From contig DATLNM010000005.1 in NCBI GenBank assembly GCA_035536775.1, positions 1-33,856 on the forward strand: 33,856 nt of DNA. The letters run 5' to 3'. Positions 1 to 7,716 of the stretch are shown piece after piece. A program made the translations under genes and the position numbers. The notes beneath the pieces were generated by a model. It was given only the letters and a program-made list of their open reading frames with translations. It had not been told where the DNA came from and did no database searches. The number at the start of each line of letters is the position of its first letter. Position 1 is the stretch's first letter. Origin of the DNA: DATLNM01 sp035536775. Lineage in GTDB: Bacteria > Actinomycetota > CADDZG01 > WHSQ01.

Positions 1-869
1 CCTGCTCCCGCGACGCCCAAAACGATCGCACTCCGCGACAGCCTCCCCGCGCGCTCGTCCGCTTCTGGGAACGCATCTTTGATGAACAGGATCGCGACGA
101 TCCCGACGAACACCGTTACCGTTCGCAGCGCGAAGATGCCAGCAAGGGGAAGGCGCAACCGCGCCTCGTCCCAGAGCGTACGCAGCCCTTCTCTGAGGTC
201 GCGTGCGATCTCGATCACGTCCTCCACGAAGCGTGTGCCCTTGGGATGGGGATGAGCGAGGGAGGATGCGAGACGGTGCGCGTACCACGCCGAACCGAAG
301 TAGACGACCCCCGCGATGGCGAACGCACCGGCCGGCCCGACGATCGCGACGGCTCCGAAACCTGCGGCTCCACCGGCGAGCGCAGAGATCATCCCGCCAC
401 CGGCTGACACCGAATTGGCTTTCACCAGCGATCGCTCATGGACGACGGCCGGTAGAACGGCCCCCTTGGTTGTCAGAAAGAGTCGTCCGAGACCAAGCAG
501 CACCAGGACTGAAACGAACAGACCACCATCTTCGCCGAGTGCGCGCCCCCACAGCGGAAGTGTGACGAGTATCCCGCCGCGCACGAGGTTCGTGCCCACG
601 AGCAGCTTTCGGCGCGACCATCGATCGACGAACACCCCGGCGAACGGAGCGATCACCGAGTAAGGAAGAAGTGTGATCACGAAGAGCAGAAGGATCCGCG
701 CGGGTGTGCCTTGACCGAGCGGTTCGAGGACGAGAGCATCTGCGAACGCCGCCTGTGCGAATCCGTCCGCTGCTTGCGCGGTCGCCTGCGACGCGAGCAG
801 TGTCCTGAAGCCCGGTTCCCCGAAGAGCCTTGCGAGCTCTCCCTTGTTGCTAGCCGAAGGCCGTGTCAG
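1..869 (-). CDS. MFS transporter, N-terminal part (cut by the left edge)
   Basis: The minus strand is open from the stop at 1017-1019 to the window edge and encodes a polytopic protein typical of the major facilitator superfamily. After a short hydrophilic start (GELARLFGEPGFRTLLASQ) come several hydrophobic segments. The MFS loop 2-3 signature appears as FAGVFVDRWSRRKLLVG, with the Asp-Arg and Arg-Arg-Lys pattern. The substrate cannot be told; the family moves small solutes across the inner membrane by proton coupling. There is no ATG, GTG or TTG in a plausible place: the first is a GTG well inside the first membrane segments. The best start is CTG at 869-867, whose last two bases lie in the TGA stop of the upstream ino1 gene (CTGA), so translation probably depends on termination-reinitiation. 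An AAGGGAG just inside the frame leads to no usable start. MFS identity is fairly sure; the start is uncertain. Confidence 0.75.
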   Translation of the reverse strand, partial: MTRPSASNKGELARLFGEPGFRTLLASQATAQAADGFAQAAFADALVLEPLGQGTPARILLLFVITLLPYSVIAPFAGVFVDRWSRRKLLVGTNLVRGGILVTLPLWGRALGEDGGLFVSVLVLLGLGRLFLTTKGAVLPAVVHERSLVKANSVSAGGGMISALAGGAAGFGAVAIVGPAGAFAIAGVVYFGSAWYAHRLASSLAHPHPKGTRFVEDVIEIARDLREGLRTLWDEARLRLPLAGIFALRTVTVFVGIVAILFIKDAFPEADERAGRLSRSAIVLGVAGA

Positions 870-2056
870 GGGCGGCGGACGACCGCGACGGCATCGACGG
901 CGTGGCCGTTCGACCCACGCCCGTTGGTCCCGTGGCCGTTCGAAACGGGATGCCCGTTGCCGAGCACGATCATGTCGTCCTCTGTGACATCTCCGAGGAT
1001 GAAGCCTTCGACCAAGTCACGCGCCTCGTCGTCGGAGTACTGCACGGGCGGGGATTTCATGAAGTACGCGCTCGGCGCCAGCAGCGGGCCTCCGATGCCT
1101 CGATCGAGGGCAACTTTTGCGCAGCGCACCGCGTCGATGACGACCCCGGCCGAGTTCGGGGAGTCCCAGACCTCGAGCTTGAGCTCCATCGAGATCGGGA
1201 TGTCGCCGAACTCGCGGCCTTCGATGCGGATGTACGCCCACTTGCGGTCCTTCAGCCAGGGCACGTGGTCCGAGGGCCCGATGTGGATGTCGTCTCGATC
1301 GATGCCGCCCGAGATCTGCGAAGTGACGGACTGGGTCTTGGAGATCTTCTTGGACTGCAGCCGGTCGCGCTCGAGCATGTTCTTGAAGTCCATGTTCCCG
1401 CCGAAGTTCAGCTGGTAGGTGTGGTCGATGACGACACCGCGGTCCTCGAAGAGCTTGGACAGCACTCGGTGCGAGATGGTCGCGCCGAGCTGGCTCTTGA
1501 TGTCGTCTCCGATGATCGGGATGCCGTGGCGCGTGAAACGCTGCGCCCAATCTTCGTTAGTCGCGATGAAGACCGGCATACAGTTGATGAGCCCGACCCC
1601 GGCTTCGAGCGCCTGCTCGGCGTAGAAGCGGGCGGCCTGCTCGGAGCCGACGGGAAGGTAGCTGACCAGAACGTCGGTTTCGGTCTCGCGCAGGACCTTG
1701 GCGATGTCGACCGGAGGCATCTCCGACTCAGTCACCATCTCCCTGTAGTACTTGCCGAGGCCGTCGTAGGTGTGGCCGCGCATGACTTCGACGCCCGATG
1801 TCGGGACATCCGAGAACTTGATCGTGTTGTTGGGCTCGGCCCAGATCGCCTCGGACAGGTCCAGCCCCACTTTGGCCGCGTCAACGTCGAACGCACAGGA
1901 GAATTCGATGTCGGACACGTGATAGCCGCCGAGGTCGACGTGCATCAGTCCGGGCACCCGCTCGTCGGAGCGCGCCTTGGCGTAGTACTCCACACCCTGA
2001 ACAAGCGACGACGCGCAGTTTCCGACGCCGGCGATCCCCACTCTCAGCTTTGCCAT
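866..2056 (-). CDS. ino1: Inositol-3-phosphate synthase
   Basis: Converts glucose-6-phosphate to 1D-myo-inositol-3-phosphate using NAD in the cytoplasm. This is the first step to phosphatidylinositol, and in many actinobacteria to mycothiol and inositol-linked lipoglycans. The 396-residue protein begins with an NAD-binding Rossmann motif (GIAGVGNCASSLVQG, about residues 7-21). It carries the family segments SYLPVGSEQAA, NCMPVFIA, GDDIKSQLGATI and QLNFGGNMDFKNM. The last ~30 residues are a Gly/Asn/His-rich tail (GNGHPVSNGHGTNGRGSNGH) that exceeds the ~367-residue mycobacterial enzyme. The ATG at 2056 has an AGGGGGA ribosome site 4-5 nt upstream. It lies directly downstream of the padR gene on the same strand, as in mycobacteria, so co-transcription and control by the regulator are likely. 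Its stop overlaps the putative CTG start of the MFS gene. Confidence 0.96.
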   Translation of the reverse strand: MAKLRVGIAGVGNCASSLVQGVEYYAKARSDERVPGLMHVDLGGYHVSDIEFSCAFDVDAAKVGLDLSEAIWAEPNNTIKFSDVPTSGVEVMRGHTYDGLGKYYREMVTESEMPPVDIAKVLRETETDVLVSYLPVGSEQAARFYAEQALEAGVGLINCMPVFIATNEDWAQRFTRHGIPIIGDDIKSQLGATISHRVLSKLFEDRGVVIDHTYQLNFGGNMDFKNMLERDRLQSKKISKTQSVTSQISGGIDRDDIHIGPSDHVPWLKDRKWAYIRIEGREFGDIPISMELKLEVWDSPNSAGVVIDAVRCAKVALDRGIGGPLLAPSAYFMKSPPVQYSDDEARDLVEGFILGDVTEDDMIVLGNGHPVSNGHGTNGRGSNGHAVDAVAVVRRP

Positions 2057-2069
2057 GTGTCCCCCTATA

Positions 2070-2693
2070 TCAAGCTTGCGAAGTCTCGGGACGGGTTGTC
2101 ACTTCGACGCCCCGCTCGTTCCTGATCAACTCGTCGATCCACTCGATGTCGCTCTGAGTGGAGGCCATGCCGTGGTTCTGAAGCGACAAGGTGTAACTGT
2201 CGATGCGTTCCTTGTAGTCCCGCATGTTGGCTTTGAACTGCGCGAGCTTGTCCTGCAGGTAGGCCCGGCGCCGTTCGAGCAGCAGGAGGCGCGTCTCGGG
2301 CCGGAGGTATCGGAAGAACGCCAGTTTGAGCGTGAAGTGTTCGGCGTCGACCGCGGCGGCCGTCTCTTCGAGGATCGAGGTGAAGAGCTCTTCGCCCTTA
2401 GGGGTGATCTGGTAAACGGTCTTGCGTCGCCCAGATGTCATCGGCGCGGCGGGCTGAGCTTTGTGAGAGCGAGCGGTTGTCTTCGCCTTTGACTTGAAGG
2501 GCTTCGGCGGCGGGGCGGTCTCGACGGCTCCCTCCTTCGCCAGGCGCCTCAACGTGGGATAGAGAGACCCCCACGACACCTGCCAGAAGGGCCCGAGCAT
2601 GGTGCTCAGCTGCTTGCGGAGCTCATAGCCGTGCATCGAGCGCTCCTTGAGGAGGCCCAAGACGGGGAGCTCTAGCATGCCGGGTTGCTTCAT
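2070..2693 (-). CDS. PadR-family transcriptional regulator
   Basis: A 207-residue DNA-binding regulator of the PadR family. The N-terminal winged helix is clear: LELPVLGLLKERSMHGYELRK, then WGSLYPTLRRLAKEGAV. The wing (RRKTVYQITPKGEEL) is followed by an alpha-helical C-terminal domain (about residues 120-190) that mediates dimerisation in this family. A ~40-residue basic, Lys/Ala/Pro-rich insert (PPPKPFKSKAKTTARSHKAQ) separates recognition helix and wing and is longer than usual. The gene precedes ino1 with only 13 nt between them and corresponds by order to mycobacterial Rv0047c. A twin palindrome at 2741-2763 sits upstream and overlaps the expected -35 region of its own promoter. I infer autorepression and control of ino1. 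The effector is unknown. Confidence 0.9.
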   Translation of the reverse strand: MKQPGMLELPVLGLLKERSMHGYELRKQLSTMLGPFWQVSWGSLYPTLRRLAKEGAVETAPPPKPFKSKAKTTARSHKAQPAAPMTSGRRKTVYQITPKGEELFTSILEETAAAVDAEHFTLKLAFFRYLRPETRLLLLERRRAYLQDKLAQFKANMRDYKERIDSYTLSLQNHGMASTQSDIEWIDELIRNERGVEVTTRPETSQA

Positions 2694-2728
2694 CTAGCGG
2701 CGCCTTTCAGAACGCTCAGGTTTCCACA

Positions 2729-2734
2729 ACTATA
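2729..2734 (-). promoter_or_regulatory. Candidate -10 element of the padR-ino1 operon
   Basis: TATAGT on the minus strand, about 35 nt upstream of the padR start. No good -35 hexamer is visible. The region where it would lie is occupied by the twin palindrome, consistent with repression by occlusion. Confidence 0.4.
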
Positions 2735-2740
2735 CCGCAA

Positions 2741-2763
2741 CGATATATCGGTTCGATATATCG
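2741..2763. promoter_or_regulatory. Twin palindromic operator, likely for the PadR regulator
   Basis: Two identical copies of the perfect 10-bp palindrome CGATATATCG at 2741-2750 and 2754-2763, separated by GTT, so 13 bp centre to centre. They are strikingly AT-rich for this genome and lie between padR and the divergent DUF5318 gene, next to the padR -10 element. AT-rich dyads near their own promoters are usual for PadR regulators. Assignment to this PadR is by position only. Confidence 0.6.
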
Positions 2764-2872
2764 CGCGACACTACCCCGGATGTGATCTCGGTATGGGCGG
2801 CAGCCCCAAAGCGCAAGGAGGGGGGTATGGACACCACCCCAGGACCGACGACCATTGCGGAGGGGGCGGGGG

Positions 2873-2878
2873 TAGCAT
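2873..2878 (+). promoter_or_regulatory. Candidate -10 element for a leaderless DUF5318 transcript
   Basis: TAGCAT ends exactly 6 nt before the ATG at 2885, so the first transcribed base would be the A of the start codon or close to it. No SD lies in the 12 nt before the ATG. No convincing -35 is seen. Confidence 0.4.
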
Positions 2879-2884
2879 CGGGCG

Positions 2885-3334
2885 ATGGCGATCTCCGGCC
2901 GGTCCTTCGATCCGACGTCGACGCCAGCGCGGCCTCGCGGCCCGGTCGTCGACTACACGCTCGCCCGCCGGTCGACCCTCTCGAGCGTCCGCCGCGGTCT
3001 GCTCTCGACGACCGATGTGTGCGACGCCCATCCCGAGCTCATGCGCGCCGCCAAGAACATCGGCGAGGACGTGGGTGCCCCGTGTCCCGTGTGCTCGCAC
3101 GACACGCTCCGTTGGGTGCGTTACGTCTACGGCGAAGAGCTGAAGCGCAACAACGGACGGGTTGTCTACCCCGTCGAGTGGTTGACGGAGCTCGTTCGCG
3201 ACCACGACCAGTTCACGTGCTACGTGGTGGAAGTCTGTATCGACTGCGCGTGGAACCACCTGCTCAAGTCCTACGCGGCCGGCCGTCGGTGGCAGAAGAA
3301 GACCCGCTCCGGCGAGCGAACCGGACGAGGTTGA
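2885..3334 (+). CDS. DUF5318 family protein (Rv0049-like)
   Basis: A 149-residue cytoplasmic protein of unknown function conserved in actinobacteria and known from the same position beside ponA1 in mycobacteria (Rv0049). It has a variable N-terminus (about 20 residues), a conserved region RRSTLSSVRRGLLSTTDVCDAHPEL, then two Cys pairs: CPVC at about residue 65 and CIDC at about 117 in a zinc-ribbon-like arrangement. Between them lie conserved aromatic and basic positions (RWVRYVYGEELKRNNGR). It probably binds one zinc. The start is ATG with a leaderless-type -10 in front. Its stop overlaps the TTG start of the next membrane protein (TTGA), so it should be co-translated with the downstream envelope genes. 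I infer a link to cell-envelope growth from context only. Confidence 0.85.
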   Translation: MAISGRSFDPTSTPARPRGPVVDYTLARRSTLSSVRRGLLSTTDVCDAHPELMRAAKNIGEDVGAPCPVCSHDTLRWVRYVYGEELKRNNGRVVYPVEWLTELVRDHDQFTCYVVEVCIDCAWNHLLKSYAAGRRWQKKTRSGERTGRG

Positions 3335-4023
3335 CAGAGGACTCAAATACTTCCTCGATCGCCGTAGCCCTACGCGGCGCGGGCGTCGTGATGACCGCGG
3401 GCTACGTGCTTGGGTGGGCAGACGGAACCATCGTGGCGCTCGCGGGTGGTCTTGGACTGGTGACGCTCGGGCGCTATCTGGCGGGACCCTCAGCAGGGGA
3501 TGGCATCGCCGCTGCGGCATTCACGGTATTGGCGATCGCCCTCGGCGTCGCCGCCCTGCGATGGGCGACCCTGTCGCTCGAATCGCTGCGGGGGGTCCAA
3601 GCTGTGCTCGGCCCCACTCTTCTTGTCGCACCGGCGGAGCACGCCGCCGCCGCGTCGGCCGGTGCCGTCTCGGGAGTTCTCGCGCTCGCGCTGTGGAGCG
3701 GGGAATCTCCGTCGCGCGCCGCCGGCGAAGGCGTGGCAGCGCACGCGGGGCAGGTGTTGTGGTCTCTGGAGACGGTTTTCTCTGCGACGGCACTCGTTAC
3801 CGCGTTTTGGGGTCCGGCACTCCCCGGCCGAGGGGCGCCGGCGACGGCCCTGCTGTCGGGGATGGGTCGCTGGGTCGTGCTTGCCGCTGCAGTCGCGGCC
3901 TGCGCTGCGGTCGGCGGGCGCGCTGTCCGCTCGCTCGACGTCGTGTGGCGCGGGTTCCTGCTGGCGCTGGCGGCCGTGATGGCGATCCTGGGTGGGGGAG
4001 CGATGTTTGGCCTCGTAAGTTGA
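3331..4023 (+). CDS. Unrecognised polytopic membrane protein A
   Basis: I do not recognise this family. The 230-residue protein is dominated by Ala/Gly/Val/Leu membrane segments, with about six or seven predicted helices (for example ADGTIVALAGGLGLVTLGRY, AAAFTVLAIALGVAALRWA and WVVLAAAVAACAAVGG). There is little charged loop sequence and no catalytic motif. I start it at TTG 3331 because that codon overlaps the TGA of the DUF5318 gene (TTGA) and gives a short polar N-terminus before the first helix. GTG 3388 or ATG 3391 are alternatives that would truncate little. It is followed, again by a TTGA overlap, by membrane protein B; the two form a pair inserted between the Rv0049-like gene and ponA. 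It may be a permease or a scaffold of the envelope cluster. It is a real gene by codon position bias (G/C-rich third positions) and hydrophobicity. Confidence 0.65.
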   Translation: MTEDSNTSSIAVALRGAGVVMTAGYVLGWADGTIVALAGGLGLVTLGRYLAGPSAGDGIAAAAFTVLAIALGVAALRWATLSLESLRGVQAVLGPTLLVAPAEHAAAASAGAVSGVLALALWSGESPSRAAGEGVAAHAGQVLWSLETVFSATALVTAFWGPALPGRGAPATALLSGMGRWVVLAAAVAACAAVGGRAVRSLDVVWRGFLLALAAVMAILGGGAMFGLVS

Positions 4024-5456
4024 TCGCATTCGCGGTCGTGGCCCACGCGGCGCTCGGTCTCGGTGCACTCCTGGCAACCTTCGCGGGCGGTTGGCGTTAC
4101 TCGGTGACCGTGTTGTTGGGCGCGTTAGGCGTAGCCGTAGGCGCGGCGTCGATCATCGCCGTGCACTCCACGATGGAGTGGCGCGGTGAGCCGGTCGACG
4201 GAGTGCGTCTAGTCATCGCCGGGGTCGCGGCCGCGGCCGCGTGGTCGATCGTCGTCGGGGAAGCGCGCGGCGGGGACGGCGCGCGCGGCGCGCTATGCGG
4301 TGTCGCCTGTTCTTCACTTACCTGGGCGGCTGCGACGGAGTGGGCGGTTCCGTTCGCGCTTGCGGTCGGCGTTCTATCGGTTGCGATAGGGCTGTCGACA
4401 CGGGGCGTGGGGGGAACGAGCACGACGCGTCTAGCGCTCGCCGGGGCGGGCCTTGTGCTTGCGGGGGGTCTGTCCGCGGGGGCCGTTTCGGGAGGGGAGT
4501 GGTCTCTCCCGGATGCGGTGACGGCATGGCCGTGGGCACCGGCCGGTGCGGGGCTGATGGCGATAGCCGCTGGCACCCTCGCGGCCAGGGGATCGGAGCA
4601 TCGCTCTCTGCTTCCTATGGTGCCGACTGCGGCGGGCGGAGCTGCGCTCGCGATGTACGGAGCGGCTCGCATCCCCGATGGAGCCGTTGCGTCCTCCCTG
4701 CTGGTGGGCGCGCTTGTCGCCTCGGCACTAGTGGCGCGCCCTCGACAGCGCGTAGGCGCGGCAGCATCGGCGAGCGTGATGGTGACGCTGGGAGTGGCCG
4801 CTGCGGCGCGTCCGGCCGCAGGTCTCGCCGCCATCGCGGGGATCGCCGCCGTGTCGGCGATCGCGTGGAGGCGACCGGGTCACACACCGACCGCGTTGCT
4901 CGCCGCGCTTCTGCCTCCGACCGTCGGTGGTGTCGCGCTGATCGTCGGCGCTGGTGCGGCGTTCGATCAGGCCATCCGTTCTGCGTCGATGTCGGCCCGG
5001 CTCCCCTGGATCGCGGCATCGATGCTGCTGCCTGTGCTGACAGGCGCCTCTATCCTGGTCGCGGGGTCGCTCGTGGCGCCCTCTCAGGACGACGGCGCGG
5101 ATGACGCACGAGGCGCTCTCTCAGGACTCTGGCTGGTGGTCCTTGCGGTGGTTGCCGGGGTTGTCCCCACATGGCTGCTGCCCCGCGCCCCCGATCCTTC
5201 CTCGGGAGGAGCGGGCCTAGTCGTCGTGGCGATCGGCGCCGGAGCTTGGCTCGCATGGTGGATGAAGAAGCACCGCGTTCTCCCCGCCGGGCGTTCCGCC
5301 GAGGTCATCGAACCTAAGCACCGCCTCAGCGCGCCGCGAGCGCTCCCCGTGTGGCTTCCGGCCGTGTGCGACGCGGCGGCAACGGTCTTGTTCATCGCGA
5401 CCGCTGCCGTCGTCACGTGGGCAACGCTCGCCGGGGCGAGGGCCGGCTTTCTCTAG
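4020..5456 (+). CDS. Unrecognised polytopic membrane protein B
   Basis: A 478-residue, extremely hydrophobic protein with about 14-15 candidate transmembrane segments and very short loops. It has no lipoprotein or signal motif and no family signature I can name. Helix-like stretches include VTVLLGALGVAVGAASIIAV, AVASSLLVGALVASALVA and WLVVLAVVAGVVPTWLL. Near the C-terminus a polar loop (KKHRVLPAGRSAEVIEPKHR) precedes a last helix ending in GARAGFL. The repeated Ala/Gly helices recall multi-spanning transporters or flippase-like proteins, but no motif supports choosing one. The start is TTG 4020, overlapping the TGA of membrane protein A. The same frame upstream of 4020 is Arg-rich shadow sequence and is rejected as coding. 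ponA starts 59 bp downstream, probably from its own promoter. Its tight coupling to A suggests a heteromeric membrane complex (inference). Confidence 0.65.
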   Translation: MIAFAVVAHAALGLGALLATFAGGWRYSVTVLLGALGVAVGAASIIAVHSTMEWRGEPVDGVRLVIAGVAAAAAWSIVVGEARGGDGARGALCGVACSSLTWAAATEWAVPFALAVGVLSVAIGLSTRGVGGTSTTRLALAGAGLVLAGGLSAGAVSGGEWSLPDAVTAWPWAPAGAGLMAIAAGTLAARGSEHRSLLPMVPTAAGGAALAMYGAARIPDGAVASSLLVGALVASALVARPRQRVGAAASASVMVTLGVAAAARPAAGLAAIAGIAAVSAIAWRRPGHTPTALLAALLPPTVGGVALIVGAGAAFDQAIRSASMSARLPWIAASMLLPVLTGASILVAGSLVAPSQDDGADDARGALSGLWLVVLAVVAGVVPTWLLPRAPDPSSGGAGLVVVAIGAGAWLAWWMKKHRVLPAGRSAEVIEPKHRLSAPRALPVWLPAVCDAAATVLFIATAAVVTWATLAGARAGFL

Positions 5457-5480
5457 CGCACCTCGAGGGACCGGCAAATC

Positions 5481-5509
5481 GCTGACTATGAGCGCAGCGT
5501 GTCTAGACT
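5481..5509 (+). promoter_or_regulatory. Candidate ponA promoter, leaderless type
   Basis: TAGACT at 5504-5509 ends 6 nt before the ATG at 5516. A -35-like GCTGAC at 5481-5486 lies 17 nt upstream of it. The 20 nt before the ATG hold no SD. Together this predicts a transcript starting at or next to the start codon. Confidence 0.45.
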
Positions 5510-5515
5510 TCGTTG

Positions 5516-7714
5516 ATGCCTGACCGGGCGAAGACCTCCAAGAAGAAAGGCCGGCGGAAGAAGCCGCGCTCTCGTTTCCAACGTTGGCTGGTCAGGTGGG
5601 GATGGATCCTTCCTGTGGGGGCGCTGATCATCGGCGGAAGCGTTCTCCTCTTCACCTACACCTACGCCAAGGTCCTTCTCCCCGAAGATGTCGACTTCGT
5701 GACCTCGAGCGCCGAGGTCTATGACCGAGAAGGCAACCTGATCGGGACCTTCTCGGACGAAGTCAGACGATTCCTGATCGACACCAGCACCCTTGAGGAG
5801 TACGTCGGCCAGGCCGTCGTCGCATCGGAGGATCGCGATTTCTACGAGCATGGGGGAGTGTCGTACCGCGGCATCGCCCGTGCTGCCTGGGCCAACATCA
5901 CCGGCGGAGAGATCGCTCAAGGCGGATCCACGATCACCCAGCAATACGTGAAGAACTCAGTCCTCACGGCGGAGCGGACCTTCACGCGCAAGGCCAAAGA
6001 AGCGATGCTCGCGATCAAGCTCGAGAACAAGTACTCCAAGGATCAGATCCTGGGTTTCTACCTGAACACGATCTATCTGGGGCGAGGTGCGTACGGGATC
6101 GAGGCCGCCGCGCGTACCTACTTCGACAAGCACGCCAGCGAGCTGACCCTCAGTGAAGCCGCGTATTTCGCAGGCATCATCCCGGCCCCGGAGCGTTATC
6201 AGCTCGACCGGAATCATGAAGGCGCGATCGAACGACGCGATCGGGTCCTCGACCTGATGAAGAGTCAGGGTTACATCTCCGCCTTCCGTTTCGACGAGGC
6301 GAAGCGACAGAAATTGGAGCTCGCCAGGAGCGCGACGCGCGAGGGGGGCAGCCAGAAGGCCGCGTACTTCATCGAGTGGATCAGACGGGAATACCTCCGC
6401 GATGAGTACGAGGAGTGCCTCTTCACGTGTGGGCTGAAGATCTACACGACGCTCGATCCCCAGATGCAGGTCGATGCTGAAACCGCGGTGGCGAGCATCC
6501 TGACGGAGTCGACGGATCCACAGGCCGCGCTCGTCTCGATCACTCCGCGGGGAGAGGTCCGTGCCTTCGTCGGCGGGCGTGATTTCAGGAATGTCGCGAA
6601 AGCGCGCGGGTTCAATTTCGCGTCTGACGTCGGGCGTCAGCCGGGGTCGTCGTTGAAACCCTTAACTCTTTTGGCCGCGATCGAGGAGGGGATATCTCCC
6701 GATTCGCGTTTCTCCGGTTCTAGTCCCCGGACGATCGACGACGAGACTTGTAATGGCGGCGAGCCGTGGCCCGTCGACAATTACGGGGGCAGTTCGTTCG
6801 GAACGATGACGTTGGAACAAGCGACCACCAACTCGGTGAACACGATCTACGCGCAGCTCATCGCCGAGATCGGGGCAGAGCCGGTCGCCGATCTCTTGGA
6901 GGACTTCGGGTTCTCTCATGGGCCCGACCCGGACGAAGTAACTCCGCATTGCAGCCTCGCCCTAGGTGGAAGTGACCTGAACGTGACTGCGGTGGAGATG
7001 GCGCGCGCATATGCGGGCTTCGCGGCGCGCGGGAGGGTCCCCGACGTCATGCCGATCCGCTACATCACCGATAGCACCGGGCACTGCTTGAAGGAGTACC
7101 TCCCACAGAGCGACATCGATTGTGACGAGGAGGCACCTCATGTCGGTGACCAAGTCGTCGATCAGAACTCTGCCGACGTCCTGAACGAAACGCTCACCCA
7201 CGTGGTCGAGGAGGGGACCGCGTCCGCGGCGATCGACCTGGACCGGCAAGCGGCTGGGAAGACCGGGACCACCACGAACAACGTGGACGCGTGGTTCGTG
7301 GGATACGTCCCGCAGCTCACGACCGCGGTTTGGATGGGTTACCCATCCGAGGAGAAGGACGGCCAGAGGATCGTGCCGCAGATGGGCTACTGCGCGGATG
7401 TCGAGCTGTGCCGCCCGGTGCATGGGATAGAAGTGACGGGAGGGTCCTTTCCAGCCCAGATATGGGCCGCATTCATGACCGAGGCGACCGCCGAGATGGA
7501 GCCGCTCGAGTTCGCAGTGCCCGAAGATGTACCCGACGAGGTCATCAATGCTCCGCCCCCGGCTCCACCTTCCCCCACACGAACGGCCGCGCCGCCGACC
7601 CCCACGCAGGTGCCGACCCCTACGCCAACACCTACCCCTGAACCACCGACCGGCGGGCCGACTATCTTTCCTTCTCCGAGCATCCGCGACGATGGACGGG
7701 AGGACGACCCATAA
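5516..7714 (+). CDS. ponA: Bifunctional class A penicillin-binding protein (PonA1-like)
   Basis: Polymerises lipid II glycan strands and cross-links peptide stems outside the membrane. The 732-residue protein has a very basic cytoplasmic N-terminus (residues 2-24), one transmembrane anchor (about 29-50), and a GT51 glycosyltransferase domain. In GT51 the catalytic Glu is at about 105 (SEDRDFYEHGG), followed by GGSTITQQYVKN (136-147) and a conserved YLNTIYLGRGAYGIEAAA segment. The transpeptidase domain has the active Ser at about 378 in SSLK, SVN at about 440 and KTG at about 582. The C-terminus is a Pro/Thr-rich tail (PTPTPTPTPEPP), as in many actinobacterial PBPs. ATG 5516 is chosen over TTG 5513 because of the -10 spacing. 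The gene order (DUF5318 upstream, GT87 membrane protein downstream) matches mycobacterial ponA1. Confidence 0.95.
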   Translation: MPDRAKTSKKKGRRKKPRSRFQRWLVRWGWILPVGALIIGGSVLLFTYTYAKVLLPEDVDFVTSSAEVYDREGNLIGTFSDEVRRFLIDTSTLEEYVGQAVVASEDRDFYEHGGVSYRGIARAAWANITGGEIAQGGSTITQQYVKNSVLTAERTFTRKAKEAMLAIKLENKYSKDQILGFYLNTIYLGRGAYGIEAAARTYFDKHASELTLSEAAYFAGIIPAPERYQLDRNHEGAIERRDRVLDLMKSQGYISAFRFDEAKRQKLELARSATREGGSQKAAYFIEWIRREYLRDEYEECLFTCGLKIYTTLDPQMQVDAETAVASILTESTDPQAALVSITPRGEVRAFVGGRDFRNVAKARGFNFASDVGRQPGSSLKPLTLLAAIEEGISPDSRFSGSSPRTIDDETCNGGEPWPVDNYGGSSFGTMTLEQATTNSVNTIYAQLIAEIGAEPVADLLEDFGFSHGPDPDEVTPHCSLALGGSDLNVTAVEMARAYAGFAARGRVPDVMPIRYITDSTGHCLKEYLPQSDIDCDEEAPHVGDQVVDQNSADVLNETLTHVVEEGTASAAIDLDRQAAGKTGTTTNNVDAWFVGYVPQLTTAVWMGYPSEEKDGQRIVPQMGYCADVELCRPVHGIEVTGGSFPAQIWAAFMTEATAEMEPLEFAVPEDVPDEVINAPPPAPPSPTRTAAPPTPTQVPTPTPTPTPEPPTGGPTIFPSPSIRDDGREDDP

Positions 7715-7716
7715 GC
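7698..7716 (+). promoter_or_regulatory. Ribosome binding site with ATA start and ATAA overlap
   Basis: GGGAGG at 7698-7703 is followed after 7 nt by ATA at 7711, whose last two bases are in the ponA TAA stop (ATAA). The frame has an in-frame stop at 7639-7641 and no ATG, GTG, TTG or CTG between it and 7711. The next ATG, at 7801, is inside the first membrane helix. The SD spacing and overlap therefore point to ATA as the real start. Confidence 0.5.

Noticed and set aside
863..2125. A 420-codon plus-strand open frame across ino1
   Set aside because: It is the antisense mirror of the ino1 gene, kept open by third-position G/C bias. Its translation is Asp/Val/Arg/His-rich with no family motif, while the opposite strand is a complete enzyme.
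3414..4019. An upstream extension of membrane protein B
   Set aside because: The frame before 4020 is Arg/Gly-rich and overlaps protein A entirely. The hydrophobic protein begins sharply at the TTG at 4020.
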